Assembly: GCF_013408555.1 (NCBI RefSeq) | Contig: NZ_JACBZN010000001.1 | Location: 1,116,001-1,180,000, forward strand | Reading direction: 5' to 3' | DNA: 64,000 nt | Source of the DNA: Aeromicrobium tamlense | GTDB lineage: Bacteria > Actinomycetota > Actinomycetes > Propionibacteriales > Nocardioidaceae | Part shown: piece after piece, positions 23,989-32,703 of the stretch | How the letters are laid out: the number at the start of each line of letters is the position of its first letter | How positions within the stretch are numbered: position 1 is the stretch's first letter | Notes under the pieces: generated by a model | What the model was told of the DNA's origin: nothing | Database searches by the model: none | The model's input: only the letters and a program-made list of their open reading frames with translations | Translations under genes and position numbers: made by a program

Positions 23989-24352
23989 CCGGAGGGAAGC
24001 CGCCGAGCCGCACGAGGTTCCCGTGTGGATCGATGACGTGGAACTCCGTGGCTCCCCACGGCTCGTTCCGTGGCTCGCTCAGGACCGACGGGGCGGTCAC
24101 CTCCACCCCGCTCCAGGCCGCGTGACAGGCCCGAGCGGCGTCCGGATCGGCGAAGCGGACGTAGCAGGCCACGTCGTTCGTCCACCGGTCCACGGCGAGG
24201 TCGCGCCAGAAGTGCAGCTCGATCCCGAGGTCCTCGTGACGCAGGACGAGGTACTCGTCCCACCGGCCCCGCTCGACGAAGCCGAGGTCACGCCAGAACG
24301 TCGCGGTGGTGTCGAAGTCCGCGCTGGGCAGGATCGGGATGGTCTCCGGCAT
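23945..24352 (-). CDS. VOC-family (glyoxalase/bleomycin-resistance fold) protein
   Basis: A 135-residue single VOC-domain protein: TIPILPSADFDTTATFWRDLGF at the start, LRHEDLGIELHFW and FHVIDPHGNLVRLGGF at the end, where the last carries a metal- or substrate-binding His/Glu position. Length and domain order resemble bleomycin-binding proteins, but the family also includes many small dioxygenase-like enzymes. Its 3' end overlaps the tetR 3' end by 44 bp (convergent). Function unassigned. Confidence 0.85.
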   Translation of the reverse strand: MPETIPILPSADFDTTATFWRDLGFVERGRWDEYLVLRHEDLGIELHFWRDLAVDRWTNDVACYVRFADPDAARACHAAWSGVEVTAPSVLSEPRNEPWGATEFHVIDPHGNLVRLGGFPPVSPGDEPPARAPSA

Positions 24353-24463
24353 GGGTCGAGTATGAGCCCCGCGTGCTGGTCAGGAGGTCGTCGTTGCCGG
24401 TGGACCCCACCGTTCGGGACAGTGAAGGAGGGCATCCTGCCCCGCGATCACGGGAGGCGTGAC

Positions 24464-24649
24464 ATGGCGGACGGCGGAGCCGGCGCGGCGGCCGGCGGTG
24501 GAGCGATCTACGGCCTCGGGATCTTCGGGGCCTGGGTGTGGTTCTGGACCGAGGCCGAGGGGTTCTGGGAGCACGCATACGCGATCTTCCAGGGCCTGTT
24601 CTGGCCGGCGTACATGATCTACGACGCCTTCGCGGCGCTCGCGCGCTGA
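24464..24649 (+). CDS. Small conserved-looking membrane protein
   Basis: A 61-residue protein. After a glycine/alanine-rich start (ADGGAGAAAGGGAIYG) there are two hydrophobic aromatic segments, GIFGAWVWFWTEAEGFW and AIFQGLFWPAYMIYDAFAAL, so it is probably a small inner-membrane protein. ATG 24464 is preceded by CGGGAGGCG, a fair ribosome-binding site. A longer frame upstream is not supported. It ends 13 bp before the convergent Rrf2 gene. No function known. Confidence 0.65.
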   Translation: MADGGAGAAAGGGAIYGLGIFGAWVWFWTEAEGFWEHAYAIFQGLFWPAYMIYDAFAALAR

Positions 24650-24662
24650 CGGCCGGCGGGGA

Positions 24663-25121
24663 TCAGCGCGACTGCCACGCCTCCGTGTGCTCGGTGCGCT
24701 TGAGCACGGACGACGGCAGGTTGCCCTCGGCGAGCTGCTCGATCGTGACCGTCTCCAGCACCTCGCGCAGGGCGTCGCGCGCGGCGATCCACACGGGCTT
24801 GAGGCTCTCGGCGCGACCGTTGTACGTGACCGCCTCGGGACGGAGGCCGTAGATCGAGACGATCGGGCCGTCGACCGCGCGAATGACGTCGGCGATCGTC
24901 ACGGCGTAGGCGGGTCGGGCGAGCCTCCAGCCGCCGGACTGGCCGCGCTGGGCGATGAGGACGCCGGCCTTGCGCAGGTCGCCGAGGATCGACTGGAGGA
25001 ACCCGTGGGGGATGTCCTGGCGTCGTCCGAGCTCGTCGGCGGTCACCGGCTTGTCGCCCGGCTCGGCCGCCAGCTCGATCAGCGCGCGCAGCGCGTAGTC
25101 GGCCTTCGTCGAGACTCTCAC
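24663..25121 (-). CDS. Rrf2-family regulator without cysteines
   Basis: A 152-residue Rrf2 winged-helix regulator: MRVSTKADYALRALIELA opening, GFLQSILGDLRKAGVLIAQRGQSGGWRLARP wing. Members such as IscR, NsrR and RsrR bind an Fe-S cluster through cysteines in the dimerisation helix; this protein has no cysteine at all, so it cannot sense by that route and may use a ligand or protein partner instead. Divergent from the asparaginase gene across 50 bp, which makes that gene its first candidate target. Confidence 0.88.
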   Translation of the reverse strand: MRVSTKADYALRALIELAAEPGDKPVTADELGRRQDIPHGFLQSILGDLRKAGVLIAQRGQSGGWRLARPAYAVTIADVIRAVDGPIVSIYGLRPEAVTYNGRAESLKPVWIAARDALREVLETVTIEQLAEGNLPSSVLKRTEHTEAWQSR

Positions 25122-25171
25122 CCGACCAGTGTCCCAAAGCGGGTCGCCGGTGGCGTGAGTATCCTCCGAGA

Positions 25172-26176
25172 GTGACCCGCGCCGACTCCCCGAACGACGT
25201 CTCGACCCTCACCGCCGCCCCGCTCGCGCACGTGGTGCGCGGCGAGCTCGTCGAGTCGGTGCACCTGGGCCATCTCGTGGCGCTCGGCGCCGACGGCGAG
25301 CCGGTGCTGGAGCTCGGCGACCCGGGCGTGACGATGTGGCCGCGGTCCAGCGTCAAGCCGTTCCAGGCGGTCGCGATGGTGCGTCACGGGCTCGACCTGC
25401 CCGATCGGCTGATGGCGCTCGCCGCCGCCAGCCACAACGGCGAGCCCGACCACGTCGCCGGCGCGCTCGCGATCCTGGCCTGCGCGGGCCTCGACGAGGG
25501 GGCCCTGCGCAACACGCCCGACCTGCCGTGGGGATCCACCGCGATGCGCGACTGGCTCGCCGCCGGGCAGGGTCCCGAGCGGATCAGCCAGAACTGCTCG
25601 GGCAAGCACGCGGCGATGCTGCTGACCTGCGTCACCGCGGGCTGGGACACCGAGACCTACCTGCAGCCCGACCACCCGCTCCAGCGGGCGATCCGCGAGA
25701 CCGTCGGCGAGCTCACGGGCGTGCCCGTCACGACCGAGACGGTCGACGGCTGCGGAGCGCCGCTGTTCGCCACGACGGTCACGGGCCTCGCGCGGGGATT
25801 CGCCCGCGTGGCGGCCGCTCCGACGAGCGATCCGGAGTCCGCCGAGGCTCGCGTCGCGCGCGCCATGGCGGCCCATCCCGACATGGTCGCCGGCGGTCAG
25901 CGGCCCACCACCACGCTCATGCGCGCGGTCCCCGGGCTGGTCGCCAAGGACGGCGCTGACGGGATCTTCGCCGCGGGTCTGCCCGACGGCCGCGCCGTGG
26001 CGTTCAAGGTGCTCGACGGCGGCGAGCGTCCCCTGGCTCCCGTCCTCGTCACGGCCCTCGACGCGCTGGGCGCGTTCGACGGGGACGGCGTGGACCACGA
26101 GGCCGTCGCGTCGCTGCGCGAGCGTGACGTGCTGGGCGCCGGGCGCCCCGTCGGCGCGATCCGCGCCGCGTTCTGA
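25172..26176 (+). CDS. L-asparaginase II family (Rhizobium-type) protein
   Basis: A 334-residue member of the asparaginase_II family (Rhizobium etli type), distinct from E. coli AnsA/B. Seen: MWPRSSVKPFQAVAMV with the conserved serine and lysine, ASHNGEPDHV and ISQNCSGKHAAMLL, which contribute the catalytic Ser-Lys and zinc-binding residues in the characterised rhizobial enzyme. It should hydrolyse asparagine to aspartate and ammonia in the cytosol. GTG at 25172. It is divergent from the Rrf2 gene and convergent with the small gene at 26179. Confidence 0.88.
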   Translation: MTRADSPNDVSTLTAAPLAHVVRGELVESVHLGHLVALGADGEPVLELGDPGVTMWPRSSVKPFQAVAMVRHGLDLPDRLMALAAASHNGEPDHVAGALAILACAGLDEGALRNTPDLPWGSTAMRDWLAAGQGPERISQNCSGKHAAMLLTCVTAGWDTETYLQPDHPLQRAIRETVGELTGVPVTTETVDGCGAPLFATTVTGLARGFARVAAAPTSDPESAEARVARAMAAHPDMVAGGQRPTTTLMRAVPGLVAKDGADGIFAAGLPDGRAVAFKVLDGGERPLAPVLVTALDALGAFDGDGVDHEAVASLRERDVLGAGRPVGAIRAAF

Positions 26177-26178
26177 CC

Positions 26179-26355
26179 TCAGGGCTGTTCACGCACCCAG
26201 TCGATGACGACGGGGTCGCTGGTCCGGAAGCGCTCGACCTCCTCGCCTCCGTCGCAACGGCACAGGACGACGTCGGCCTCGGCGCCGAGCTCGACGAGCT
26301 GGCACGTGCCGCCGTGGGCGACCCAGCGCTCGAGCCGCGCGATCGCGTCGCTCAC
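26179..26355 (-). CDS. 58-residue protein at end of phosphodiesterase operon
   Basis: A small soluble protein of 58 residues starting at GTG 26355, which overlaps the stop of the upstream phosphodiesterase (GTGA). It has CRCDGGEEVERF and a short C-terminal VIDWVREQP; the two cysteines in CRC and one at position 18 might bind metal. It resembles short actinobacterial conserved proteins of unknown role. Coupling makes it part of the MBL-phosphodiesterase operon. Its 3' end faces the asparaginase stop, two bases away. Confidence 0.65.
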   Translation of the reverse strand: MSDAIARLERWVAHGGTCQLVELGAEADVVLCRCDGGEEVERFRTSDPVVIDWVREQP

Positions 26356-28397
26356 GGGAGTCCCGCCCACGTGCGGAGCTGGCGGTGCACGCTCCACGCG
26401 CCCACCAGCACGGGGGAGTCGCCGAGCTCGGGCACGGGCTCGGTCAGGTCGGGGTCGACCTTCCAGCCGCGCGGGTGCACGAGCACCGCGTGGTTCTGCG
26501 GACCGCCGATGCCGCCGTGCGAGCCGACCTGCCCCTCGAACGCGTGGATGCCGCCGAGCTCGTCCACCGTGGAGATCACGACGAGGTCGCCGCAGTCCTG
26601 CAGGCCGTGCAGCCGGGCGAGGTCGGCCGCGGTACGCGAGGGGTAGGCCCGCAGCGGGTCCTCGCCCGTCACCGTGCCGTCCGCGCCGAGCGCGCGTGCG
26701 CCTGCGGGCCCGAACACGATCGGCTCGCCCGTGTCGTCGGTGCCCATGACGAGTCCGACGCCCGGACTGGCCAACAGGCCCGGCACGAGGTTCGGCCACG
26801 TGCCGTCGACCTGCGACAGCGCGGGCCGCTCCGCCAGGCGGGGGAACCACACCATGCCGAGGTTGCCACCGCCGGTGACGACGACCTCGGGATCCTCGGA
26901 GTCGGCCACGACCTTCTCGGGGCGTCGCTGGCCCTCGCCGACGACGCTGGAGACCAGGGCGTTGACGGGACCACGCTCCTCGCCACCCTCGGTGGTGGTG
27001 AGCAGCGACGCGTCGGACTGGTCGGTGCGCATCAGCGCCGCCACGTGCTCGGGGAACGAGACGCCGGCGAGGTCGGAGAACGGGGCGCCCAGGCTCTGGC
27101 CGTGGTCCGAGACCAGGACGAGGTCGTACCGCGTCGCCACCGAGCGCGCCACGCCCTCGAGCGCACCGAGGACCCCGTCGAGGCCCTCGATCGCGCGCAT
27201 CGACTCGGGGCGCTCGGGACCGGCGTGGTGGGCGATCTCGTCGTAGTCCACGAAGTCCACGAAGATCAGCGGCGAGCCGTGCGCCATCTCCTCGGCGACG
27301 AGCGACAGGTTGAGCTTGCGCAGCAGCACGTTCGTCACACCGCGCAGCACGACGTAGCCGCCCTTGCGGGGGATGCGCGGCTGCACGTCGCGAGCGCGCT
27401 GGCGGTACCCCTGGTGCAGCTCCTTGAGCACCTCGCCGACGGTCATGACGATCGCCCCGGGCAGCAGGAAGGGCCGGATGAAGAACGCGAGGTACGTGGA
27501 GCCGGACCCCAGGTCGCGGACGCGGGTGGCCTTGCTGATCGTCAGGTACGCGCGCGACGAGCCGCCCGTGTAGGTCGTGCTGATGGCGCTCCCGTCGCGC
27601 AGCAGGCCCGAGTCGGGCGGGAACCGCGACTCGACCAAGCGCGAATCGGCCGGGTTGCCCGCAGCGAGCAGACGACCCGAGCGCCGGTCCCACCAGCGGA
27701 ACGCGGGCACGTCGGGGCTGCCGTGCAGGAAGCCCGCCATGCTGGCCGGCGTGGTGCAGGGGATCGTGGCCCACCAGCCCGTCAGCGCGTGGCTCGAGCC
27801 GATCCAGCGGGCGATGTTGGGCGCCTGCCCGCCGGCGATCGCGCGGCGCAGCACGGGCAGGGCCAGTCCGTCGAGCTGGACGACCAGCACGCCGCGGCCG
27901 CCGGGGTCGGACCGCGCCCGCCCGAGGGCGCGCGCGGTGCGCGCCGTCGCGGCGCCGACGACGTAGCCGCTGTCGGTCGCGCCGGAGAACCAGCGTCCGA
28001 CGGCCATGACCGCCGACGCGACGAGCAGGACGACGAGCGTCTCGCCGACGTCGAGGTCGGCCCGGGCGCCGAGGCTGATCGCCGTACCCAGCACGACCAC
28101 CTGCGCGCCGAGGCCGAGCGCCATCGCCAGCAGCACGCTGCCGCGCGAGGCCAGCAGCCGCAGCGGACCGGCGAGGACGACGTCGACGAGGAACATCGCG
28201 ACGATCACGAAGACGATCAGCTGCACCTTGTCGTCGACGGTCTCGCCGACGGACCACAGGCCGAGGGTGACCGCGGCGGTGGTGACGAGGACCGTCCACA
28301 GCGCCTGCATCACGTCGGCGACGCGCGGCACCCACCGAGAGCGCCGGACGGCGACGACGCGCTCCTCGGCCCAGCCGACGGGTGCGATCTGGCTCAC
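26352..28397 (-). CDS. Membrane-bound alkaline-phosphatase-superfamily protein (holin-like N-terminus)
   Basis: A 681-residue protein. The N-terminal 150 residues hold four hydrophobic segments (VMQALWTVLVTTAAVTLGLW; FVIVAMFLVDVVLAGPL; and two more) in the arrangement annotated as phage-holin-like in actinobacteria. The rest is a phosphodiesterase/nucleotide-pyrophosphatase domain: VLVVQLDGLALP (metal aspartate), IPCTTPASMAGFLHG with the nucleophile threonine, FVDFVDYDEIAHHAG and LVSDHGQS. The substrate is unknown. Starts at GTG 28397, overlapping the MBL stop. Confidence 0.83.
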   Translation of the reverse strand: MSQIAPVGWAEERVVAVRRSRWVPRVADVMQALWTVLVTTAAVTLGLWSVGETVDDKVQLIVFVIVAMFLVDVVLAGPLRLLASRGSVLLAMALGLGAQVVVLGTAISLGARADLDVGETLVVLLVASAVMAVGRWFSGATDSGYVVGAATARTARALGRARSDPGGRGVLVVQLDGLALPVLRRAIAGGQAPNIARWIGSSHALTGWWATIPCTTPASMAGFLHGSPDVPAFRWWDRRSGRLLAAGNPADSRLVESRFPPDSGLLRDGSAISTTYTGGSSRAYLTISKATRVRDLGSGSTYLAFFIRPFLLPGAIVMTVGEVLKELHQGYRQRARDVQPRIPRKGGYVVLRGVTNVLLRKLNLSLVAEEMAHGSPLIFVDFVDYDEIAHHAGPERPESMRAIEGLDGVLGALEGVARSVATRYDLVLVSDHGQSLGAPFSDLAGVSFPEHVAALMRTDQSDASLLTTTEGGEERGPVNALVSSVVGEGQRRPEKVVADSEDPEVVVTGGGNLGMVWFPRLAERPALSQVDGTWPNLVPGLLASPGVGLVMGTDDTGEPIVFGPAGARALGADGTVTGEDPLRAYPSRTAADLARLHGLQDCGDLVVISTVDELGGIHAFEGQVGSHGGIGGPQNHAVLVHPRGWKVDPDLTEPVPELGDSPVLVGAWSVHRQLRTWAGLP

Positions 28398-29170
28398 ATC
28401 GGCATCGTCCCACGCGGCAGGGGCGTCCGGACGCCCATCGGCGGCGCCACCACGTGGTCGGCCAGGCCGGCCTCGGCGGCGGCCTCGAGGAAGCGGCCGG
28501 CCGGCCGGGTGAACCACTCCTCGTGTGTCGGCCCCGAGGACCGCAGCACCACGGGCCAGTAGGTGCCGTGGTGGACCGGCACGATCCAGCGCGCGCCGAC
28601 CTGCCGCACGGCCTCGACGGCCTGCACGGGGTCGAGGTGGCCGTGGCCGAGGGACGGGCCCCAGCCGCCGATCGGCACGAGCGCGAGGTCCACGGGGCGG
28701 ACGGCGCGGAAGTCCATCACCCCGGTGTCGCCGGGGTACCAGCACGTCGTGCCGTCGCGACCGAACCGGTAGCCGACCGATGGCGCCTCGGCCGCACCAG
28801 GTCGCTTGTCGCGCCGGCCGTCGTGGCGGGCGGGGAGGACCTCGATGTCGACGCCCGCGACCTGGAGACGGTCGCCGGGGGACACCTCGATCGTGACGAG
28901 CCGCTCGAGCGGTCGCACGGCGGGCACCGCCCCGCGCGGGACGACGATCGGGACGGTGTCGTCGAACCGCCGCAGCGTCGGCACGTGCAGGTGGTCGTGG
29001 TGCAGGTGGGAGACCAGGACGAGGTCGGCGCGGGTCGCCGCCGACGGCGGCGGGGGCGAGGCGCGCCGCACGTGGAACAGGCGGCGCACCATGAGCGGGT
29101 CGGTCACGACGGTCGCTCCGGGCAGCTCGACCGTGGCGAACGAGTGCCCCCACCAGGTCACCGCCGTCAT
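28394..29170 (-). CDS. MBL-fold metal-dependent hydrolase
   Basis: A 258-residue metallo-beta-lactamase-fold protein (UlaG/YcbL-like group). The metal motif HxHxDH is present in VSHLHHDHLHV (H55, H57, D59, H60), with GDTGVMDFRAV and VPVHHGTYWPV supplying later ligands. The family hydrolyses phosphodiester, lactone or acyl bonds; no specific substrate can be inferred. First gene of a tightly coupled three-gene unit with the membrane phosphatase-like protein and a 58-residue protein. Confidence 0.88.
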   Translation of the reverse strand: MTAVTWWGHSFATVELPGATVVTDPLMVRRLFHVRRASPPPPSAATRADLVLVSHLHHDHLHVPTLRRFDDTVPIVVPRGAVPAVRPLERLVTIEVSPGDRLQVAGVDIEVLPARHDGRRDKRPGAAEAPSVGYRFGRDGTTCWYPGDTGVMDFRAVRPVDLALVPIGGWGPSLGHGHLDPVQAVEAVRQVGARWIVPVHHGTYWPVVLRSSGPTHEEWFTRPAGRFLEAAAEAGLADHVVAPPMGVRTPLPRGTMPM

Positions 29171-29235
29171 GGCGTCCGGTCCTCCATGACGTCAGTGTGG
29201 ACCGCCGGCGGGTCGCGACGGCGCGATGGACCGAA

Positions 29236-29314
29236 GTGACAAGCCGGGCCGCCAACTTGTGCACGAGTGACAAGAGGCTGGGGTGGCGCACCCTGGTTTG
29301 TCCGCCGTGCACAA
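29236..29314. promoter_or_regulatory. Paired repeats upstream of the AMP-ligase operon
   Basis: Within the 252-bp gap between the MBL gene and the ligase operon are two direct copies of GTGACAAG (29236-29243 and 29267-29274, 31 bp apart) and an inverted pair TTGTGCAC (29257-29264) / GTGCACAA (29307-29314). Spacing near whole helical turns suggests protein binding; the operon's own PucR is a candidate. Confidence 0.4.
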
Positions 29315-29422
29315 TCCGCGCCCCGAAGTTCTGCCGAAACGCGCCTGTTTGCGGCATGCGCGACTGGCCTACGGTCCGGAACTGTGGCCCACATCACACA
29401 CTCGGACCGGAGGAACGACGCG

Positions 29423-30886
29423 ATGACCCTGCCGTATCTCAGCGACGCACTCGCCCAGCAGCACGGCGACGCACCGGCCGTCGCCGACGAGCGGACGGCC
29501 CTGACGTTCGCCGAGCTCGACGCCCGCGCGTCCGCCGTGGCGGGACGTCTGGCCGCCGAGGGGTTCGGACGCGGCGACGTCCTGGCCGTGATGCTGCCGA
29601 ACCGCGTCGAGCTGGTGGTCTGCCTGTTCGCCGCGTGGCGGCTCGGCGGGACGGCCACGCCGGTCAACCCCGCGTTCACCGAGGTCGAGGCCACGCACCA
29701 GGTCGCCGACTCCGGAGCGACCCTGATCGTCGTCGAGAGCGACGACGCACCGACCGGCGGCGCCCGACCCCTCACCGTGGCTTCCCTCGCCACGGCCACC
29801 CCCACGGGCGCCGCCCCGGTCGATGTCTCGCCCGACGACCTGGCGCTGCTGGTCTACACGAGCGGCTCCACCGGCCGGCCGAAGGGCGTCATGCTGAGCC
29901 ACGCGAACGTCGACGCGATGTCGGCGACCATGGCGCGGCACATGGAGCTGACGGCGGACGACCACTGCATGCTGATCCTGCCGCTGTTCCACGTCAACGC
30001 GGTCATGGTCTCCCTGCTCGCGCCGCTGCGGGTCGGCGGCCGGCTGACGATCATCGGGCGCTTCAGCCCCCAGACGTTCTTCGGCGAGGTCGAGCGGCTG
30101 CGCCCCACCTACTTCTCGGCCGTGCCGACGATCTACGCGCTGCTCGCGGCGTTGCCCGAGGAGGTCCGTCCCGACACGTCGTCGCTGCGGTTCGTCGTGT
30201 GCGGCGCGGCGCCGGTGTCGCAGGAGCTGCTGGCGGCCTGCGAGCGTCGGTTCGGCTTCGTGATGGTCGAGGGCTACGGCCTGACCGAGGGCACGTGCGC
30301 CTCGGCCTGCAACCCGGTCGGCCCCGACGCCGTGCGCAAGCTCGGCACCGTCGGCCCGGCGCTCCCGGGCCAGTGCATCGCCATCGCCGGACCGGACGGC
30401 GAGCACCTGCCCCCGGGCGAGACCGGCGAGGTCCTCATCGCCGGCCCCACCGTCATGCAGGGCTACCTGAACAAGCCCGAGGCCACCGCCGAGACGGTCG
30501 TCGACGGCTGGCTGCACACCGGCGACGTGGGCCGGCTCGACGAGGACGGCTACCTCCAGCTCGTCGACCGGATCAAGGACATGATCATCCGCGGCGGCGA
30601 GAACCTGTATCCCAAGGAGATCGAGAACGCGATCGCGCGCATCGAGGGCGTCCTCGAGGTGGCGGTCGTCGGCCGCCACGACGACGTCCTGGGCGAGGTT
30701 CCCGTCGCGTTCGTCGTCGCCTACCCCGGCGCGGTGCTGACCGAGGACGACGTCCTCGCGCACTGCCGGCGCGAGCTCACCCGGGTGAAGGTCCCGGCTG
30801 CCGTCGACGTCGTCGAGGCACTGCCGAAGAACCCGGTCGGAAAGATCGACAAGCCCACCCTGCGCCGACTCGTGCGCAGCGCCTGA
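29423..30886 (+). CDS. Acyl-CoA synthetase / AMP-dependent ligase
   Basis: A 487-residue ANL-superfamily ligase that activates a carboxylic acid as acyl-AMP and then thioester. Motifs: YTSGSTGRPKGVMLSH (ATP loop), VEGYGLTEG, HTGDVGRLDEDGYLQLVDRIKDM split over A7-A8, and the catalytic lysine in PKNPVGKIDK. It belongs to the FadD/medium-chain group by look; the substrate is unknown. ATG 29423 with GGAGGAA. First gene of a four-gene operon with DUF3556, an FAD oxidoreductase and a PucR regulator. Confidence 0.92.
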   Translation: MTLPYLSDALAQQHGDAPAVADERTALTFAELDARASAVAGRLAAEGFGRGDVLAVMLPNRVELVVCLFAAWRLGGTATPVNPAFTEVEATHQVADSGATLIVVESDDAPTGGARPLTVASLATATPTGAAPVDVSPDDLALLVYTSGSTGRPKGVMLSHANVDAMSATMARHMELTADDHCMLILPLFHVNAVMVSLLAPLRVGGRLTIIGRFSPQTFFGEVERLRPTYFSAVPTIYALLAALPEEVRPDTSSLRFVVCGAAPVSQELLAACERRFGFVMVEGYGLTEGTCASACNPVGPDAVRKLGTVGPALPGQCIAIAGPDGEHLPPGETGEVLIAGPTVMQGYLNKPEATAETVVDGWLHTGDVGRLDEDGYLQLVDRIKDMIIRGGENLYPKEIENAIARIEGVLEVAVVGRHDDVLGEVPVAFVVAYPGAVLTEDDVLAHCRRELTRVKVPAAVDVVEALPKNPVGKIDKPTLRRLVRSA

Positions 30887-30909
30887 CACATCGAGAAAGG
30901 TCGAGGTTC

Positions 30910-32703
30910 ATGGGATTCACGACAGCGGACATGCCACCGGTCGATCCGGAGCGGTTCGAGCAGATGCCGGTGATGGACCGGATGAGGCTGCTCGCGGTGC
31001 ACTGGGCCGACTACGGCTTCGGCGGGCCCAAGCAGATGCACGCGATCTACCTGGTCAAGACGATCGCCTTCATCGTCGGCGGCTGGCTCGTCGTCGGGCT
31101 CACCACGCCCGGGCTGGGCCTGCTGTCCCTCGGCGACTGGTGGGGCGAGCTGATCGTCTACCAGAAGCTGATGGTCTGGATCGTGCTGTGGGAGATCACG
31201 GGGCACGCGGCCTCGTGGGGACCGCTCTCGTTCAAGTTCGGGCCGTTCACCGGCGGCTGGAAGTACTGGACGAAGGTCGGCACCCTGCGCTGCCCGCCCT
31301 ACGGGGACACGGTCCCCGGCACGGGCGGCGCGGCCCGGAGCGTCTTCGACGTCGCGCTCTACCTGGCCCTCGTGGCGATGCTCGTCGTCGCCCTGGTCCT
31401 GCCCGGGCAGCAGACCGACGCGGCCTACTCCGAGGTCGGCATGATCGCGTCCTGGCCGCTCGTCGCCTACTTCGTGGGCCTCGTGGTCATGGCGTTCCGC
31501 GACAAGGTCGTCTTCCTGGCCTCGCGTCCCGAGCAGTACGCGCTGTGCCTGCTGGCCTTCGCCACGCTGTCCTCGCACGTCGACATGGTGCTGGTCGCCA
31601 AGATCGCGATGGTCACGATCTGGCTCGGCGCCGGCGTCTCCAAGTTCGGCCACCACCTGACGTTCGTCGTCCAGGCGATGATGAGCAACACCCCGTGGCT
31701 GACCTCGAAGCGGTTCAAGCGCTCGCTCTACCGCGACGTCGAGAACGAGGACCTCATGCCCACGAGGATGGCGTTCGGGTGGGCGCACATCGGCGGCACC
31801 GTCGTGGAGCTCGTGCTGCCGCTCGTGCTGCTGTTCTCGACGAACGCGACGATCACGTGGCTCGCGATCGCCGGCATGATGGCGTTCCACCTGTTCATCT
31901 ACTCCACCTACCCGCTCGCGGTGCCGCTGGAGTGGAACATCTTCTTCATCTTCGTGACGCCGTTCCTGTTCGGCGGGTTCATGGCCGGCGACGGCTACGG
32001 CATCGGCGACTTCTCCAGCCCGTGGCTGCTCGCGGCCGTGCTGGTCGGCTTCCTGACCGGCCCGATCCTGGGCAACCTCAAGCCCGAGTGGGTCTCGTTC
32101 CTCATCTCCATGCGCCAGTACGCCGGCAACTGGGCGTCGGGCACGATGGCGTTCCGGATGAACGGCGCCGAGGACAAGCTCGACGCGGGTCTGGTGAAGG
32201 GCATGAGGATCCAGCGCGAGCAGCTCGCCGCCCTGTACGGCTACGACGTGGCCGAGGTCTTCCTGCAGAAGTGCGTCGCGTTCCGCAGCATGCACAGCCA
32301 CGGCCGGGTGCAGCTCGCACTCATGCAGCGACACGTCGACGCCCTCGAGAACTACCGGCTCCGTGAGGGCGAGGTCGTCTGCACGGTGCTGCTGGGCTGG
32401 CAGTTCGGCGACGGCCACCTGTTCGACGAGCGCACGATTGCGGCGGTGCAGCAGCGCTGCGGCTTCGAGCCCGGCGAGTGGGTCACCACGTTCACCGAGT
32501 CGCAGCCGATCCACACCACGAAGGTGCAGTACAAGGTGATCGACGCGGCCCTGGGTGTCGTCGAGCGCGGGTGGTACGACGTGCGCGATGCTGTGTCCGA
32601 GCAGCCCTGGATCCCGAACGGCGTCCAGCACACGGTCACGTGGCAGGCGCCCGGCTACCGTCCGGCGGGGGAGCTGTCCGGTGAGGAGAAGGTGGCGACG
32701 TGA
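30910..32703 (+). CDS. DUF3556 transmembrane protein
   Basis: A 597-residue protein with about eight membrane segments in the first two thirds (for example IAFIVGGWLVVGL, LVAYFVGLVVMAF, NIFFIFVTPFLFGGF) and a soluble C-terminal third. It matches the actinobacterial DUF3556 family, which recurs next to acyl-CoA ligases. The stretch LGAGVSKFGHHLTF resembles the conserved segment of HTTM/vitamin-K-carboxylase-like membrane enzymes; this relation is only a guess. The last four bases overlap the next gene. Its role in the presumed lipid pathway is unknown. Confidence 0.75.
   Translation: MGFTTADMPPVDPERFEQMPVMDRMRLLAVHWADYGFGGPKQMHAIYLVKTIAFIVGGWLVVGLTTPGLGLLSLGDWWGELIVYQKLMVWIVLWEITGHAASWGPLSFKFGPFTGGWKYWTKVGTLRCPPYGDTVPGTGGAARSVFDVALYLALVAMLVVALVLPGQQTDAAYSEVGMIASWPLVAYFVGLVVMAFRDKVVFLASRPEQYALCLLAFATLSSHVDMVLVAKIAMVTIWLGAGVSKFGHHLTFVVQAMMSNTPWLTSKRFKRSLYRDVENEDLMPTRMAFGWAHIGGTVVELVLPLVLLFSTNATITWLAIAGMMAFHLFIYSTYPLAVPLEWNIFFIFVTPFLFGGFMAGDGYGIGDFSSPWLLAAVLVGFLTGPILGNLKPEWVSFLISMRQYAGNWASGTMAFRMNGAEDKLDAGLVKGMRIQREQLAALYGYDVAEVFLQKCVAFRSMHSHGRVQLALMQRHVDALENYRLREGEVVCTVLLGWQFGDGHLFDERTIAAVQQRCGFEPGEWVTTFTESQPIHTTKVQYKVIDAALGVVERGWYDVRDAVSEQPWIPNGVQHTVTWQAPGYRPAGELSGEEKVAT

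Noticed and set aside
26352..29357. Single 1001-codon minus-strand frame joining the phosphodiesterase to sequence upstream
   Set aside because: The upstream 300 codons are the shadow of the MBL gene in another frame; GTG at 28397 gives the correct membrane-protein start.
29197..32703. 1168-codon plus-strand frame running into DUF3556
   Set aside because: Its first 570 codons are an alternate frame of the acyl-CoA ligase; the DUF3556 start is ATG 30910.
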